Assembly: GCA_900169235.1 (NCBI GenBank) | Contig: FWCC01000147.1 | Span: 193,762 to 257,761 of the forward strand | Length of the DNA: 64,000 nucleotides | Direction of reading: 5' to 3' | Source of the DNA: Zarea fungicola | Lineage: Eukaryota > Ascomycota > Sordariomycetes > Hypocreales > Cordycipitaceae | Part shown: positions 24,871 through 35,341 of the stretch, piece by piece | Layout of the letters: each line of letters starts with the position of its first letter | Position numbering within the stretch: the stretch's first letter is position 1 | Translations under genes and position numbers: made by a program | The notes under the pieces: model-generated | The model's database searches: none | Seen by the model: only the letters and a program-made list of their open reading frames with translations | What the model was told of the DNA's origin: nothing

Positions 24871-25817
24871 GGTTATGAAGAACAAGTTTTTGGATATGCT
24901 CGCCCTCTATGAGGCGCAATCACAGTCGTCCAAAGTCCAAAATGTGCAAAAATGACTGAGAATCCAGCTCAGTAAGGTGCCAACACAGGCATAGAAAAGT
25001 TGAGTGATGTATGACGAACAGTCGAAAGGGAGGGAAGGGTGATGTTGAGATGAGGTTGGCCGCAGCGGCGCTATCTGGTGGGGCTGGGAAATGGTGTTCA
25101 TGCGACGTGGTAAAACGTGGAAGACTATAATTTCTCATACGCATAATAAGTGCTGAGTGCAGGTATTGACACAGGCCAATAATCTTCAAGGCGCTGGCCA
25201 GGAAAAAACAGCCACCACAATTTACGAATCAAATTGCTCTGCGTTTGTAATGTTGGAAACGCCACGACCAGCCAAGTTTTTAACGGAGGTGCCAAACATG
25301 TAGCTATTAATCATTTACCCCACGTTGAAAGATTTCGATGTAGAGCTCAATACGTCATGCACCATATATTCAACTGAGACGCGATCTATAGGTTACTCTG
25401 GAAAAGCTCGTATTATATTCTGACTCTGAATCACTTCTCGGCGCCAAGCGGGACTCTTTTGAAGCATACAATGTACATGTGACAGAATGGCCCTTCGAGA
25501 TCCGGCGAAGGTTAATTTGTGACCATTCCTGATTTTGAGCGCGTTTGATTTCCAAGTAGACATTGTTCCGTTCCTGCAGGTTCATGCTGATGACGAAGCC
25601 ATGGTAGTACTATTACAGCGTGGACCACGACGGGAAGCAGGTACTCCGCACTATGGCACTATGGCGGCGCGGCGCCATCTACCGAACAAACCGCTCACCA
25701 GCAAACCAGTTGCCACCAACAACGCAACCCTTCCATTGAAACTTTTGGAAAGTAAGCTTCATATTACTTGAAATAGATACTTGAAATTATACAATTTCGA
25801 TTCGAGACCAAAACACC
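24871..25817. promoter_or_regulatory. Divergent intergenic region
   Basis: About 950 bp lies between the start codons of the uncharacterised nuclear-type gene and the epimerase gene. No further gene is supported. Confidence 0.5.
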
Positions 25818-26846
25818 ATGGCTTCAGTCGAGGCGCCGCTCAGTTTTCTGCCGCTGGGCGCCATCATCCAAAATTTCAACGTCAAGGGCATCAACATCGT
25901 ACAAGGCTTCGCCACACAGGAACTATATGAAAAGCACAACAGCCCTTACTTTGGGGAAACTATTGGTCGCGTTGCCAACAGAATTAAGGGCGCTAAGCTC
26001 GACAGCATTAATGGCAAGACGTATCCACTGGCTGCCAACCTCACCGGCAACACACTCCACGGTGGCAACGTCGGCTGGGGTAAAAGGGTTTGGAAGGGAC
26101 CAACTCCCGTAGGTGTGCGTGAAATCCCGGGTGTCGACGGCCTTCTCGGAGGTGAAACCGTCCAGTTTACCCTGACAAGCGAGGACGGCGATGAAGGCTT
26201 TCCTGGTGCCCTCGACGTCAAGGTGCTTTATACGACTGGCACGCAGAAGATTGGCGACAAGGAGGCCATTGTGCTCGGCATCGAATATGAGGCGCTGCTC
26301 GTCGGTGGCGCAGATGAGACCGTCATCAACATGACCAACCACTCGTACTTTAACCTCAGCGGGGACGAGACAATCGACGGCACGCAGGCTATCCTCGGTG
26401 CCAGCCAGTATCTGCCTGTTGACGGAACGGGGATCCCCACGGGCGGACCGGCCGCCTTCCCCAACGTTGAAGTCGGAAAGACCATTGATCTGGGCGTTGA
26501 AGGTCCCTCATTTGACAACTGCTTCACGGTGACAACGGTTCCTGCATCGGTACCCATAGACACCCGCTCGCGGCCACTGCATCTCCACGTCGCAGCATCG
26601 CACCCCAAGACTGGCATCCATCTGCAGGTGCTGAGCACTGAGCCGTCGTTTCAGTTTTACACGGGCGACTTCACCAATGTCGCGCCTGCGGAGGGCGTCG
26701 TGGCTCGGGGAGCTAGGTCGGCGTTTTGCTGTGAGCCTGGCCGCTGGACGAATGCAGCAAATGTGCCGGAGTGGAAGGCCATGACGGTGCTCAAGAAGGG
26801 CGAGACGTATGGTGCGCGGATCGTGTACAAAGCTTGGGCAGACTAA
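25818..26846 (+). CDS. Aldose 1-epimerase (galactose mutarotase family)
   Basis: The family interconverts alpha and beta anomers of aldoses such as galactose or glucose. This is a single exon of 342 aa starting at the ATG at 25818 in a CACCATGG context. Conserved parts are FLPLGAIIQNF, PYFGETIGRVANRI, NTLHGGNVGWGKRVW, the catalytic-His motif NMTNHSYFNLSG, and FQFYTGDF near the C-terminus. The later Glu in FCCEPGRW is probably the catalytic base. There is no signal peptide, so it is likely cytosolic. Its length matches the family. The exact sugar preference cannot be read from sequence. It converges on the HIRIP3-like gene. Confidence 0.93.
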   Translation: MASVEAPLSFLPLGAIIQNFNVKGINIVQGFATQELYEKHNSPYFGETIGRVANRIKGAKLDSINGKTYPLAANLTGNTLHGGNVGWGKRVWKGPTPVGVREIPGVDGLLGGETVQFTLTSEDGDEGFPGALDVKVLYTTGTQKIGDKEAIVLGIEYEALLVGGADETVINMTNHSYFNLSGDETIDGTQAILGASQYLPVDGTGIPTGGPAAFPNVEVGKTIDLGVEGPSFDNCFTVTTVPASVPIDTRSRPLHLHVAASHPKTGIHLQVLSTEPSFQFYTGDFTNVAPAEGVVARGARSAFCCEPGRWTNAANVPEWKAMTVLKKGETYGARIVYKAWAD

Positions 26847-27039
26847 CATAGTTGTGTGTAGCTTTTTACTGCAACAAGGGAAATAAAACAGCTTTTTAAA
26901 GTATGTGACAGATCCAACCAGCGCCATTGTCCCAGCTGGTTCGATAGTCTGTGATAAAAAAAAAATAGACATAAACCTCCAAACGCCTCAACTATGGTCC
27001 TTTCCATGGAGCAAATTCTACAAATGACGGGGTAGAACT

Positions 27040-28207
27040 TCAATCGGAGTCGCTCTCATCGCCCAGAAAGGCCAGATCTGCATGTGCTCTCCGTCTTCTC
27101 GCCGCGAAGCTAACATCTTCATCATCGTCGTCGTTGGCGCTAGTGCTTTTGCCTTTGACGTTTTGCACGCTTTTCTCGTCGTATTCATCGTCACCTTCAT
27201 CGCTATGATTGTCTTTTCCATTTTCAGCATCACTGTCATCATTCTCCACAATTTGAATGCCACGGCTCTTGTTACGGCTGTTACGACCCGAGTCTTTGCC
27301 CCATAAACGATCCATCTCCTGCGCGGCCTCGGCGTCTGCCAGTAGCTCACGCGTTTCTTTAATCTCTCTCGCCTTGGCTTCAGAGAAACGTCCCTCCATA
27401 CCAATGTCAGCGAGCATCTTCTTCAGGTGCCGAATCTTGGAGCGTGCATCATGGCAGTCCTTCAGTTCATGATGCCACAGCTTGCGCACACCACACTTGG
27501 TGAGCTGGCCTTGGAGTTTCTTGATCTCAGCCTCCTGCGGATCAGTTAGTTCTGCCGCGCTGCTGCTCTTTTTGGTAGCCGGCTTGGCGGGTTTGGGTGC
27601 CTTGCTCGTCTTCTGGCCGGGTTCCTTCCTAATCTTTTTGCGCTTTGACGTAGGCGGCTCGTCGATTACGTCTGAATATTCCTCTTCTTCGTCACCGATA
27701 GGTTCAGGTGATTTAGATTCAGCGTTCTCTGCCCTTTTGGGCTTCTCTCCATCTTTCTCGTCGTCTTCTGCATTGGCGTTGTCGGTGGTCATACGCCTTC
27801 TCTTTCTCTCAGGAGAAGAAGAGTCTCTCAGTTGAACGTCGCCGCCATCTTGATCGGAGTCAGCAACTTTTTCACTCTTCTTATTAGCACCCTTGGATGC
27901 GATTATCTTTTCCATTCGCGCTTCTGGCGTCCAACCGTCTAGCAACTTGCCCTGTCGCAAGTAATGTTAGCATTTCCGTCCTTCGGCGATAGACAGTGCG
28001 GCCGGGAAGACTTACGACATATTCTTTAATAATTTCCTTACTGCTTTGCTTCCAGTTATCACCAGCGAAGAAGCCTTCGTCAAGGCCCAATTGCTCTTCA
28101 ACATGGCGACGCACTTTGTTGACAGAGGTTGTATCGGGATCTAGCTTAAAGACATCGCATGTGCCTTGAATGAGAGCCTCCTTTAGAGCTTTGGCAGGGG
28201 GTGCCAT
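27040..28207 (-). CDS. HIRIP3-like histone chaperone
   Basis: Exons are 28016-28207 and 27040-27951, with a 64-bp intron, giving 367 aa. The N-terminal 64 residues form a helical, DEK-C-like module (VRRHVEEQLGLDEGFFAG; WKQSSKEIIKEYV). A long charged, disordered linker follows with Ser-Pro sites and basic clusters (SPERKRRRM, TSKRKKIRKEP). Residues about 210-300 match the conserved C-terminal block of metazoan HIRIP3: KKLQGQLTKCGVRKLWHHEL, IRHLKKMLADIGMEGRFSEA, KAREIKETRELLADAEAAQE. The tail is acidic and ends FLGDESDSD. HIRIP3 binds H2A-H2B and HIRA, so a chromatin role is inferred. Fungal copies are often labelled only as transcriptional regulator. Confidence 0.78.
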
Positions 28208-29205
28208 TGTGATTGATTCGACACTTTTAGCAGTAAAACCGCTTTTTAGATGCGCCCTGTATCAAATGAAATGGGAGTTGCAGCTTGTTGTGGAGATATT
28301 GCGATTGAGGGAGACGACCGGGCGATGCGGCGCGTGATGCGACGCGATAGCTGGAGAATCGCATCGTGAGCTTTGCGCTGGCATTTTAGTAGATGGCGGG
28401 CCTGATAGTGGCTCCGGCAGCTGCAGCTCACTACCTACCTCTGTAGGTACCTACAGCGACTCTACAAAAGTTTCGAGTCAAGNNTCAAGCCCACTTTTAC
28501 ACCAAAACGCATAGTTTCCTGCCACCAATTAAAAATAGCTAGAGAGCTATTAGAATTCTAAAGAAAATAATTTTACTATATCTTTATAAAATAATATCTT
28601 TCACTATTTTTCTATTTTTCTATATATTTTAGTGTAGTGGTAAATTAATTTTAAAAATAGGAGTAGATAAAAGGTAAAAAATTTACTAGTAAAATAGCTC
28701 CTTCCTCGCTACGTCTTTATTTAGTAACCTATCTACTTTTAGTATTTATATTTAGAAAATTAAAAAAATCTATTACTTAATCTATAACTAATATTATACT
28801 ATAGGACTTTTTTTTTTTTTTTTNNCTTGACTCGAAACTTTTGTAGAGCCACTGTACTAGTTATAGGTACAGGTAGCCTGTAGGTACCTAGTAGAAGGTG
28901 GCCATGGTTGGAAGCTCTTCGCGGTTGGGTCAGGTAGCCAATCAGCGGCTAAGCCTTGATCAAGACCAGACGTTACCAGTAATAAAACCGGTGGAATACG
29001 CCGGAATGAGATTCTGAACAGCCATTACGAAATTACACATGGAAGCTGGTGTAAAGCTATTCCGCCTAATTCCAATTTTTTTCCCCAATCGAAGCTGGTG
29101 CTGTGATGAGAAACTGGTCTGGTTTTACTAGGCATTGCATTCCGCTTTCTTTCTCGCCACCATTTCTCAGGTGTCAATTTTCTCTTCTCCAACACAACCG
29201 CCATC
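28208..29205. other. Intergenic region with AT-rich inverted-repeat island
   Basis: This holds the HIRIP3-like promoter, the inverted-repeat island at 28452-28856 and the MDM35 promoter. Palindromic GTAGGTACCTAC-type motifs flank the island on both sides. No coding gene is supported. Confidence 0.6.
28452..28856. repeat. AT-rich island bounded by 31-bp inverted repeats, with NN at both inner edges
   Basis: The left arm is 28452-28482 and the right arm is 28826-28856. They are reverse complements with two mismatches, and the inner 23 bp (28460-28482 and 28826-28848) are perfect. Two undetermined bases sit directly inside each arm (28483-28484 and 28824-28825). The 340-bp interior is very AT- and TpA-rich, ends in a T-run of about 18, and has no coding potential. 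I see no clear target-site duplication. It could be a degenerate, RIP-mutated MITE-like element, or an assembly artefact from scaffolding across a repeat. Confidence 0.75.
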
Positions 29206-29672
29206 ATGTCTGCATCACTTGCACCGGAATGCAATGAAGTAAAAGAGTAAGTAATTTTATGAAAATTTTATCGAGTATATTTGCTAATGGAAATGCAGAC
29301 GCTATGATACGTGCTTTTTAAAGTGGTATAGCGAGAGTGAGTCCAGACAGGTACTCGGGAAGAGTGGATGAAATGCTGACCACTTTGGCATCAGAGTACC
29401 TTCGTGGAGCCGAGAAGGATAGTAAAGAGTGCGAGCCTCTTTTCAAAGAGTATCAGCAGTGTCTGGGTGTGAGTATGGACAGGACCAGATAGTGAGCGAT
29501 TGCTAATGAGCTGCAGGTGGCATTGAAGCAACGCGGTATCGACAAACTTCTTGATGAAGCTCGGGAGGATAACAAAGAGAACGACGCACGACTGACGGCA
29601 CCGAAAAGTAGGCCAGTCTCGTTGAGGAGTTTTTTTTTGAACTTGACACTTGCTAACAGCAACACAGAATGA
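29206..29672 (+). CDS. MDM35: Mdm35, twin CX9C intermembrane-space protein (TRIAP1 homologue)
   Basis: Mdm35 is a partner of Ups1/Ups2 (PRELI-type) phospholipid transfer proteins in the mitochondrial intermembrane space. The five exons are 29206-29246, 29299-29336, 29395-29468, 29517-29607 and 29668-29672, giving 82 aa. Both CX9C motifs are complete: C-NEVKERYDT-C and C-EPLFKEYQQ-C. The family block CFLKWYSEKYLRGAEKDSKE is assembled across introns 1 and 2. The C-terminal helix is ALKQRGIDKLLDEAREDNKE. The last exon is only 5 nt (AA TGA), giving an ending PKK. It is supported by a TGCTAAC branch site and a CACAG acceptor. Without that splice the frame would read on for about 21 more residues. 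Confidence 0.9.
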
Positions 29673-30431
29673 GATGGTGTTTGTAAAAGGGGCTGCATTA
29701 TATGGCGTTTCTAAGCTGTTTGACAGCCGCAGGGCGGTCAGTGGGTGCCATGCACATCTCCACTCATTGGATGTGAGATGATGGGATATATCTTGTACAA
29801 TTTAGAGAATTTATGGCATTTTATTTCGCACCAAGTGCTGTGTAAGTGTCGGCTTTTGAAACTGCGCCGACGACTTCCCCCGTTTTTTGCTACAGATTCG
29901 GTTGCCCTCGAACAGTATTACCGGGAGTGGGACAGTGCTGCAATTAAAGCAGGTTATGGCATCTCCGCGACAGACCCGAGTAGCTCTCTGCCTTATTTAA
30001 AAAGCCAAATGTTTCATCAAAACCCAAATTTATTTAACGTATCGTTAAAAGCATACCACCAAGCTCTGGCATACCCGTACAAATTGCTATCCGCGGAGCT
30101 CCCAGAACCGACCCGCTTTTACAATTGGCATCGCGCTGCACCTCTGGTCGCCAAGCTAACGACATCTGGCTAATTTGCAACTCGCAGATCCGATCAAATG
30201 AGAAGCGCACCCTTCTCCAACTCCTGTGCGCCCTGCTGAGCTCTCGTAAAATCTGTTCCGGCAAGACAGACAGAGGCGAAAGTTTGGCATCCCTACACAC
30301 CACTCCATCGACGGTCAACCGACACGCTCGTCTCCTTGACAGGAGAGCCCCTCGTCTCGATTCGCGCACGACGCCTCCTATACCCCTCTGTTCGCGGCAT
30401 GCTTTGCCAGGAGTAGGAAAGGCAGAGCTCT
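29673..30431. other. Intergenic region between MDM35 and the small membrane protein gene
   Basis: This is about 760 bp. An open frame from a GTG at 29745 to 30173 has no Met start near its beginning and no domain, so I do not call it. The rest presumably holds the 3' UTR of MDM35 and the promoter of the next gene. Confidence 0.5.
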
Positions 30432-30878
30432 ATGCACCCATTCTCCATCCTCACCCTCGGCATCTTTGTAGCTGGCTACATTACTGCGCGGTGGGATCTC
30501 GTCACTCGCTTGTATGAGCTTGCTATTTTTGCCTGGGAGTATCAGGTTGCTGTACGTTACTGGACCAGCTTCCCGTTTCCCCTCCTCCCCGCGTTGAGAC
30601 GATTTTCTCTTTACATCTGCTGATCAATTTTTGGATGTGCTGACATGAGATCTTTTACCCCACAGGTTCGTGCTGCGAAAGGTGCCATTGCCCTGACGGT
30701 TTTATTTTTCGTCGTCATCCTGCCAGTATATCTTCTCGCGAAAACCGAGACGCACTTGGTAAACGCTCTCCATCCTATCGAGCCCTCATACTGAGCTAAT
30801 AGTTACATATAGCATCCGAGACAGGCCGGTATTGCCGTGTCAGCCCGAGAACAGTTACGCCGCCGAGGTTCATTTTAG
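30432..30878 (+). CDS. Small two-helix membrane protein upstream of GPI1
   Basis: The three exons are 30432-30551, 30666-30758 and 30813-30878, giving 92 aa. Two introns (114 and 54 bp) have good GT and CAG/TAG sites, and both fall between codons. Helix 1 is FSILTLGIFVAGYITARWDL and helix 2 is AIALTVLFFVVILPVYLLAK. The short tail is basic and ends REQLRRRGSF. The stop is only 43 bp before the GPI1 ATG on the same strand. I do not recognise the family, although I believe similar short proteins exist in related fungi. Size and topology recall the Eri1/PIG-Y subunit that works with Gpi1, but there is no clear sequence match, so that link is speculation. Confidence 0.72.
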
Positions 30879-30921
30879 CCCGTAAATTTAATTCTGCTTG
30901 TCGTCTGCGGTTACTCTGGTC

Positions 30922-33278
30922 ATGGTGGAACATGACGGCTTGATGCGCGTGTTTTGGCCGACAGACATTCGCTTGTCCGATCGGCCAGGTGTAGTCGTTG
31001 GGTGGCGCAATTCGACCCTTGATGTGTTTGTTGTCACTGTTTTGGACGATGTTGACGTGAGTATCTGGTTTATTCTTACAAAGCGACACCCAGTGGCTAA
31101 CCGAGCATAATCAGCCTCGCAATGTCGAAATCCATTTCAAGTCCGGGTCCTTTTTTCGTAGTGGTCCCCACGCCGCGAGCCGCATCTATGAACTTTGTGG
31201 GCATTCCTCGATGCACGTCCTTGGCATTTCCAATGCGGCAAACCACGCTCTGCTAGATCCATCCTGGGTATGCGCCATGGCTGGCAACACCCGTGAACCT
31301 CGAATTACTTGCGCGAAAGCCTCGAGTGTACAATTGATTCTCTACGACCGCCCAACACCCAAAGGCATGCAATATATCTCTCTCAACCCAATATCTCTTG
31401 CTCTTGAAGACAGGTGGTATGCCCTGGATGACGCAAAAGGCGAAGGCTCAGAAGGTGAGGAAGAGCGCCGTGAGAGAAGAGCCCAAGATGCCAAGCTCAA
31501 ATTGGTAAACAAGCTCAAGCAACACTCCATTACCAATCGATCGGCTTCTGCTAGAGACAAAGCGCTCCCAAAGATCGTCAATCAAGTTAATTGGTCTTGG
31601 GAGCTCGAGCAGTCCCTGCAAAAGAATGTCGGAAAGCTTGGCCCACGGCCCAAGCGAAGCCAGAGCGTGTCAGAGAGGGTTGTCGAATCTACGACAGCCA
31701 TGCGAAACTACATTCTCCTCCAGCTATGGTCGGCCTTTGTTGCCTACGTCTTCCCTATAATCCGCAAGGGATTTATTATGATTCTTTTTATCCACCGCGC
31801 AATGGCCGAGATGTTGCTCACAGTGCTGGAGTTTCGCATCAAGCCGGGATACGCGGCGCTCAAGGATATTTCAGCTACAGCGCAGCAAATAGAAATTCGA
31901 CTTTTACAGTTTTGCTACTGGCCCATGCAGTACATAACTCTCCGTCAGCGCAAAATGGACTGGTATAGTGTTACGACCAGCCACCCCGACTATATTCGTT
32001 TTTACAATAGTCTCTGGCTTGTTGCCAACGACGTCATTATCGGTATTGCTATCGGGTCTTACATAATAGAGAATGCGGACTGGGTGTCAATGCAGATCGA
32101 TGACCTACTTCGCACCTATACGGTGGATGCTTTGCAAAGCAGCATTTCCTGGCTCATGGGCTGGCCTGCTGGTCTTAAGCTCAACGGCGAGCTAGCAAGT
32201 TTTCTGGGTGCACTTTTTCTCTGGGTGATAACATACTGGTCAAGTGAGACTCCCAGTAAGCAGTGCTTTTTTTCTGACCACGACTAATATGTTTCTTAGG
32301 CCTCATTGACGCTCTTGCCCCAGCTCTGCCGAAAATCGTCTGGTTTATCGGCTTCTCATCATTTGCAGGAGCCAGCATGCCCCTGGCTCTACTCTCAGAC
32401 CTTTTGTCTGCCTTAACTGTGCATATTTATTCCTTTTATCTTGCCTCGGCCCGTATATATCATTGGCAGCTGACGATCCTGCAATCACTTTTCCATCTTT
32501 TTCGTGGAAAGAAACACAATGTGCTGCGTAACCGTATCGACTCTTGCGATTACGACCTCGACCAACTTCTTGTCGGCACGATCCTGTTCACTCTTCTTTC
32601 CTTTCTGCTGCCTACTGTTGGCGTGTTTTATCTCAACTTTGCTATTGCTCGCATGATGATTATCTCGATGAAGGCAGGATTCGACACAATGCTGTCTTGT
32701 TTGAACCATTTCCCCTTGTTCGCTTTGATGCTGAGAGTGAAGGACTCGAGAAGACTCCCTGGTGAGTTTGGTTTCCAAATATTTTCAAGTAATATGTCCT
32801 AATCGCTCCTCTAGGTGGCATTCGATTTGAACTGCGCGATACCCACGATTATAGACCTGTTAACCTTAATGTTAATGAACCTCCTACTTCAGTCATTTAC
32901 CTCAAGGTATGATGCAGACGCCCTCCCTGGCTCTTCATAACCTAACCAAACTGCTCATAGTCAATCCCTTTGTCTTTCAAGGCAATGTTTAACCAATACT
33001 TTCAGATGGCTGAACGCATCCGCAAACACTATCTCTCACCTCGTGTCTTTCTGTGCCTTCTGACGGGACAATTTGTGCCGCCTATCAATCGGCGCAACCT
33101 ATATAGCCTTCAGTACAGTATGCTCCCGGCGAGGCGAGCGACTATGTGGGTGATGTGGCAAGCCCTGAACGACCAGGCGCCACAGAAGAAACAGTTTCAG
33201 CTGCCGCATATACCGCAGTTGACCAACGGTGGTGGCCGGAGGGGCAACACAAATGGCCGCTTGAGAGGGAACAATTAA
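30922..33278 (+). CDS. GPI1: GPI-GlcNAc transferase subunit Gpi1 (PIG-Q)
   Basis: Gpi1 is part of the ER complex that transfers GlcNAc to phosphatidylinositol, the first step of GPI-anchor synthesis. The five exons are 30922-31056, 31115-32243, 32300-32761, 32815-32906 and 32961-33278, giving 711 aa. The start is the ATG at 30922 (MVEHDGLMRVFWPTDI). The soluble N-terminal half has GVVVGWRNSTLDVFVVTVL. The membrane half carries the Gpi1 family core: DYDLDQLLVGTILFTLLSF, LPGGIRFELRDTHDYRPV, SVIYLKSIPLSFKAMFNQYF and LLTGQFVPPINRRNLYSLQY. The C-terminus is Gly/Arg/Asn-rich. Length and motif order fit the family. Its promoter would have to lie within or before the upstream gene. Confidence 0.94.
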
Positions 33279-33830
33279 TGTAAAAGCGGAATTGATGAAT
33301 ACTTGGTGTTTTTATTAAAACATATAAATAAATCGGTGCCCGCGTGCTAAAGGCTAATGTAGAACACTTCTGTACTAGTAATTGTTTGGAATATGTCGAT
33401 TCGTACCTGACATGCTGTTGGGCTTACATCTATTTGGATGCCTTGGCAAAAGTCTTTTTCATTAACGTCGCACGACAGGGGCGATAGACCGCGAATCAAA
33501 AGCTTAAACGCTTAGAAACATGCCAGGCAGCGAATAAATGACAGCTTCAGAAAGGAGGGGCATAGCCAGATATAAAAGGTGGGGTTGGGCCTCAGCAGCC
33601 TCAACTTCAAAACTTCCACTCACTTTTGCCCGAACTGACTTGAAAGCTTCCATCAATTTTTTAATTATCTTCTTCGTGCCTGCTTATCCCGGCCTTATAA
33701 ACTACGAGGCATAGCAGTGCCGCGTAGTCCGCCTTTCGGTTCCAACATCTCCGTCAACCACTTTGGCCAACAGCTCACTTCTTCCTCTTTCCTGGCTAGA
33801 CTATCTTAGGGACACATATTTACGGAATTA
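33279..33830. other. Intergenic region between GPI1 and TBCC
   Basis: This 550-bp stretch contains the GPI1 3' UTR and the cofactor C promoter and pyrimidine-rich leader. No gene is seen. Confidence 0.55.
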
Positions 33831-35104
33831 ATGCGGATGATCATGGTGACCCATACAGACCCAAAGCAAAGATTCCACCGTTCTTTCCTGGACCATGTCG
33901 CTGGTAGGCTCCTTGCCGTCCTCGCGATTACACGGAGGGCTAACATTTACACTCTCAACCCACAGTACTTCAGGATCAAATCGAGGAGCTAAAGGCCATT
34001 TCTACGGTTGCTGGGGAACGCCAGGAAGCAATTGATCACATTCTGGCCGGCATTTCAAAGCTCCAGAATGAAGTAGCTGACGTGGCAGACTCGACTCCAT
34101 CATATGATCGGAAGCAATACTCAGAGGTACACTAGCGTGCGCAACAAAGAGGAATAAATATTGACACACTTTCATTGATAGACGATCAAAGGGCTGCAGG
34201 AGAGGCTCAATGACACCACAGCCGCATTGGCTCCAAAGTCTCGATTCCAGTTCAGACGCACAGCGGCACATGTAGATATGGGTGCTCCAGAGAATGATCC
34301 GCGTCTGCTTTCTGGTAGCTTTTCACGAAACCAGCGTGAGCCTTCTGCGCAAACTGATGTGTTAAAGGCTAGAGAGGAAGCCGAAGACAAGCTGGGACAA
34401 CTGCCCACAGGGCGAGATTACAATGCCGAACTTGCGAGGCCTAGCGCGTCTGCCATCCGCAAGCCAAGTTTTTCTGCAGCCAGGACCATTGGTATCTCCA
34501 ACCAAACTGGCCTGCATATCATCTTACCGTCATCGGCTGCCATGGCTACGGCCTCGGGAAGCTTAACGGACCTGACCGGCTGCATCCTCGACATGTCGAT
34601 CCCGACCTCTCAGGGGCATGCATTTCCCGGCCTGGCTATGCGTGACATCAAGAAGAGCCTGATTGTCGCGGGCCGAGTTGCAGGGCCAGTCCATATCACA
34701 GGCGTCAGCGCCAGCATCCTGGTGCTGGTGGCACGTCAAGTGCGGATTCACAACTGCAAGAATGTCGACATATACTTGCATTGCGCAAGCCATCCGATCA
34801 TCGAAGACTGCTCGGGAATGCGATTTGCGCCTCTTCCATCATGCTATGTAAGTATTAAAAATTTGATTGCCTTGGAATGATTGCTGACATAGCTTAATAG
34901 ATGACGGAGGCAGACAAGGTGATTGAGAATCAATGGAATCAAGTCGACGACTTTAAGTGGCTCAAGGCTGGCCATAGCCCCAATTGGACCACCATGGGCG
35001 AGACACAGATTCTTAGTGATGAAATCTGGACAAAGGTTGTGCCAGGACGGCCAGGTGCCAGTGTTGATGAAACCTTGGCCAAGGTTGGCATTCCACCGCG
35101 ATGA
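33831..35104 (+). CDS. Tubulin-folding cofactor C (TBCC)
   Basis: TBCC completes alpha/beta-tubulin dimer folding by stimulating tubulin GTPase. The four exons are 33831-33903, 33966-34126, 34182-34847 and 34901-35104, giving 367 aa. Starts at 33837 and 33843 are also possible, since the N-terminus reads MRMIMVTHTD. The N-terminal part is helical (QRFHRSFLDHVAVLQDQIEE; ERQEAIDHILAGISKLQNEV). The C-CAP/cofactor-C beta-helix begins near residue 190 (SLTDLTGCILDMS; KSLIVAGRVAGPVHITGVS). It includes ILVLVARQVRIHNCKNVDIY with the critical Arg/Gln region, then HPIIEDCSGMRFAPL. The last exon has the conserved NQWNQVDDFKWLKAGHSPNW. All four junctions keep frame. Confidence 0.93.
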
Positions 35105-35341
35105 GGACCGTAAGTAAAGGAGCGAGAAAGCAATTGTGTATTCATTATCTTGTGTAAAAATGAGGAGCTAAAGCTCATATAATTTGTCAAGGCAGCATTT
35201 TAATATCATATCTTCCATCTTTTGGGGTATTCTTCATCCATAACAGTTTAATCTTCACGATGCTTTGTTGTACTATACAGTTCTTTCTTCTGCGATGCCA
35301 AAGAAGCTCGGTGATCTTGTTGATTTTTGTCGTTATTGTTG

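Noticed and set aside
28483..28825. Transposase gene inside the inverted-repeat island
   Set aside because: The 340-bp interior is too short and too AT-rich to encode one, and all frames are broken by stops.
29745..30173. 142-codon open frame between MDM35 and the small membrane protein gene
   Set aside because: It opens at GTG, with the first ATG some 11 codons in. It has no recognisable family and no splice-supported neighbours. Possibly chance.
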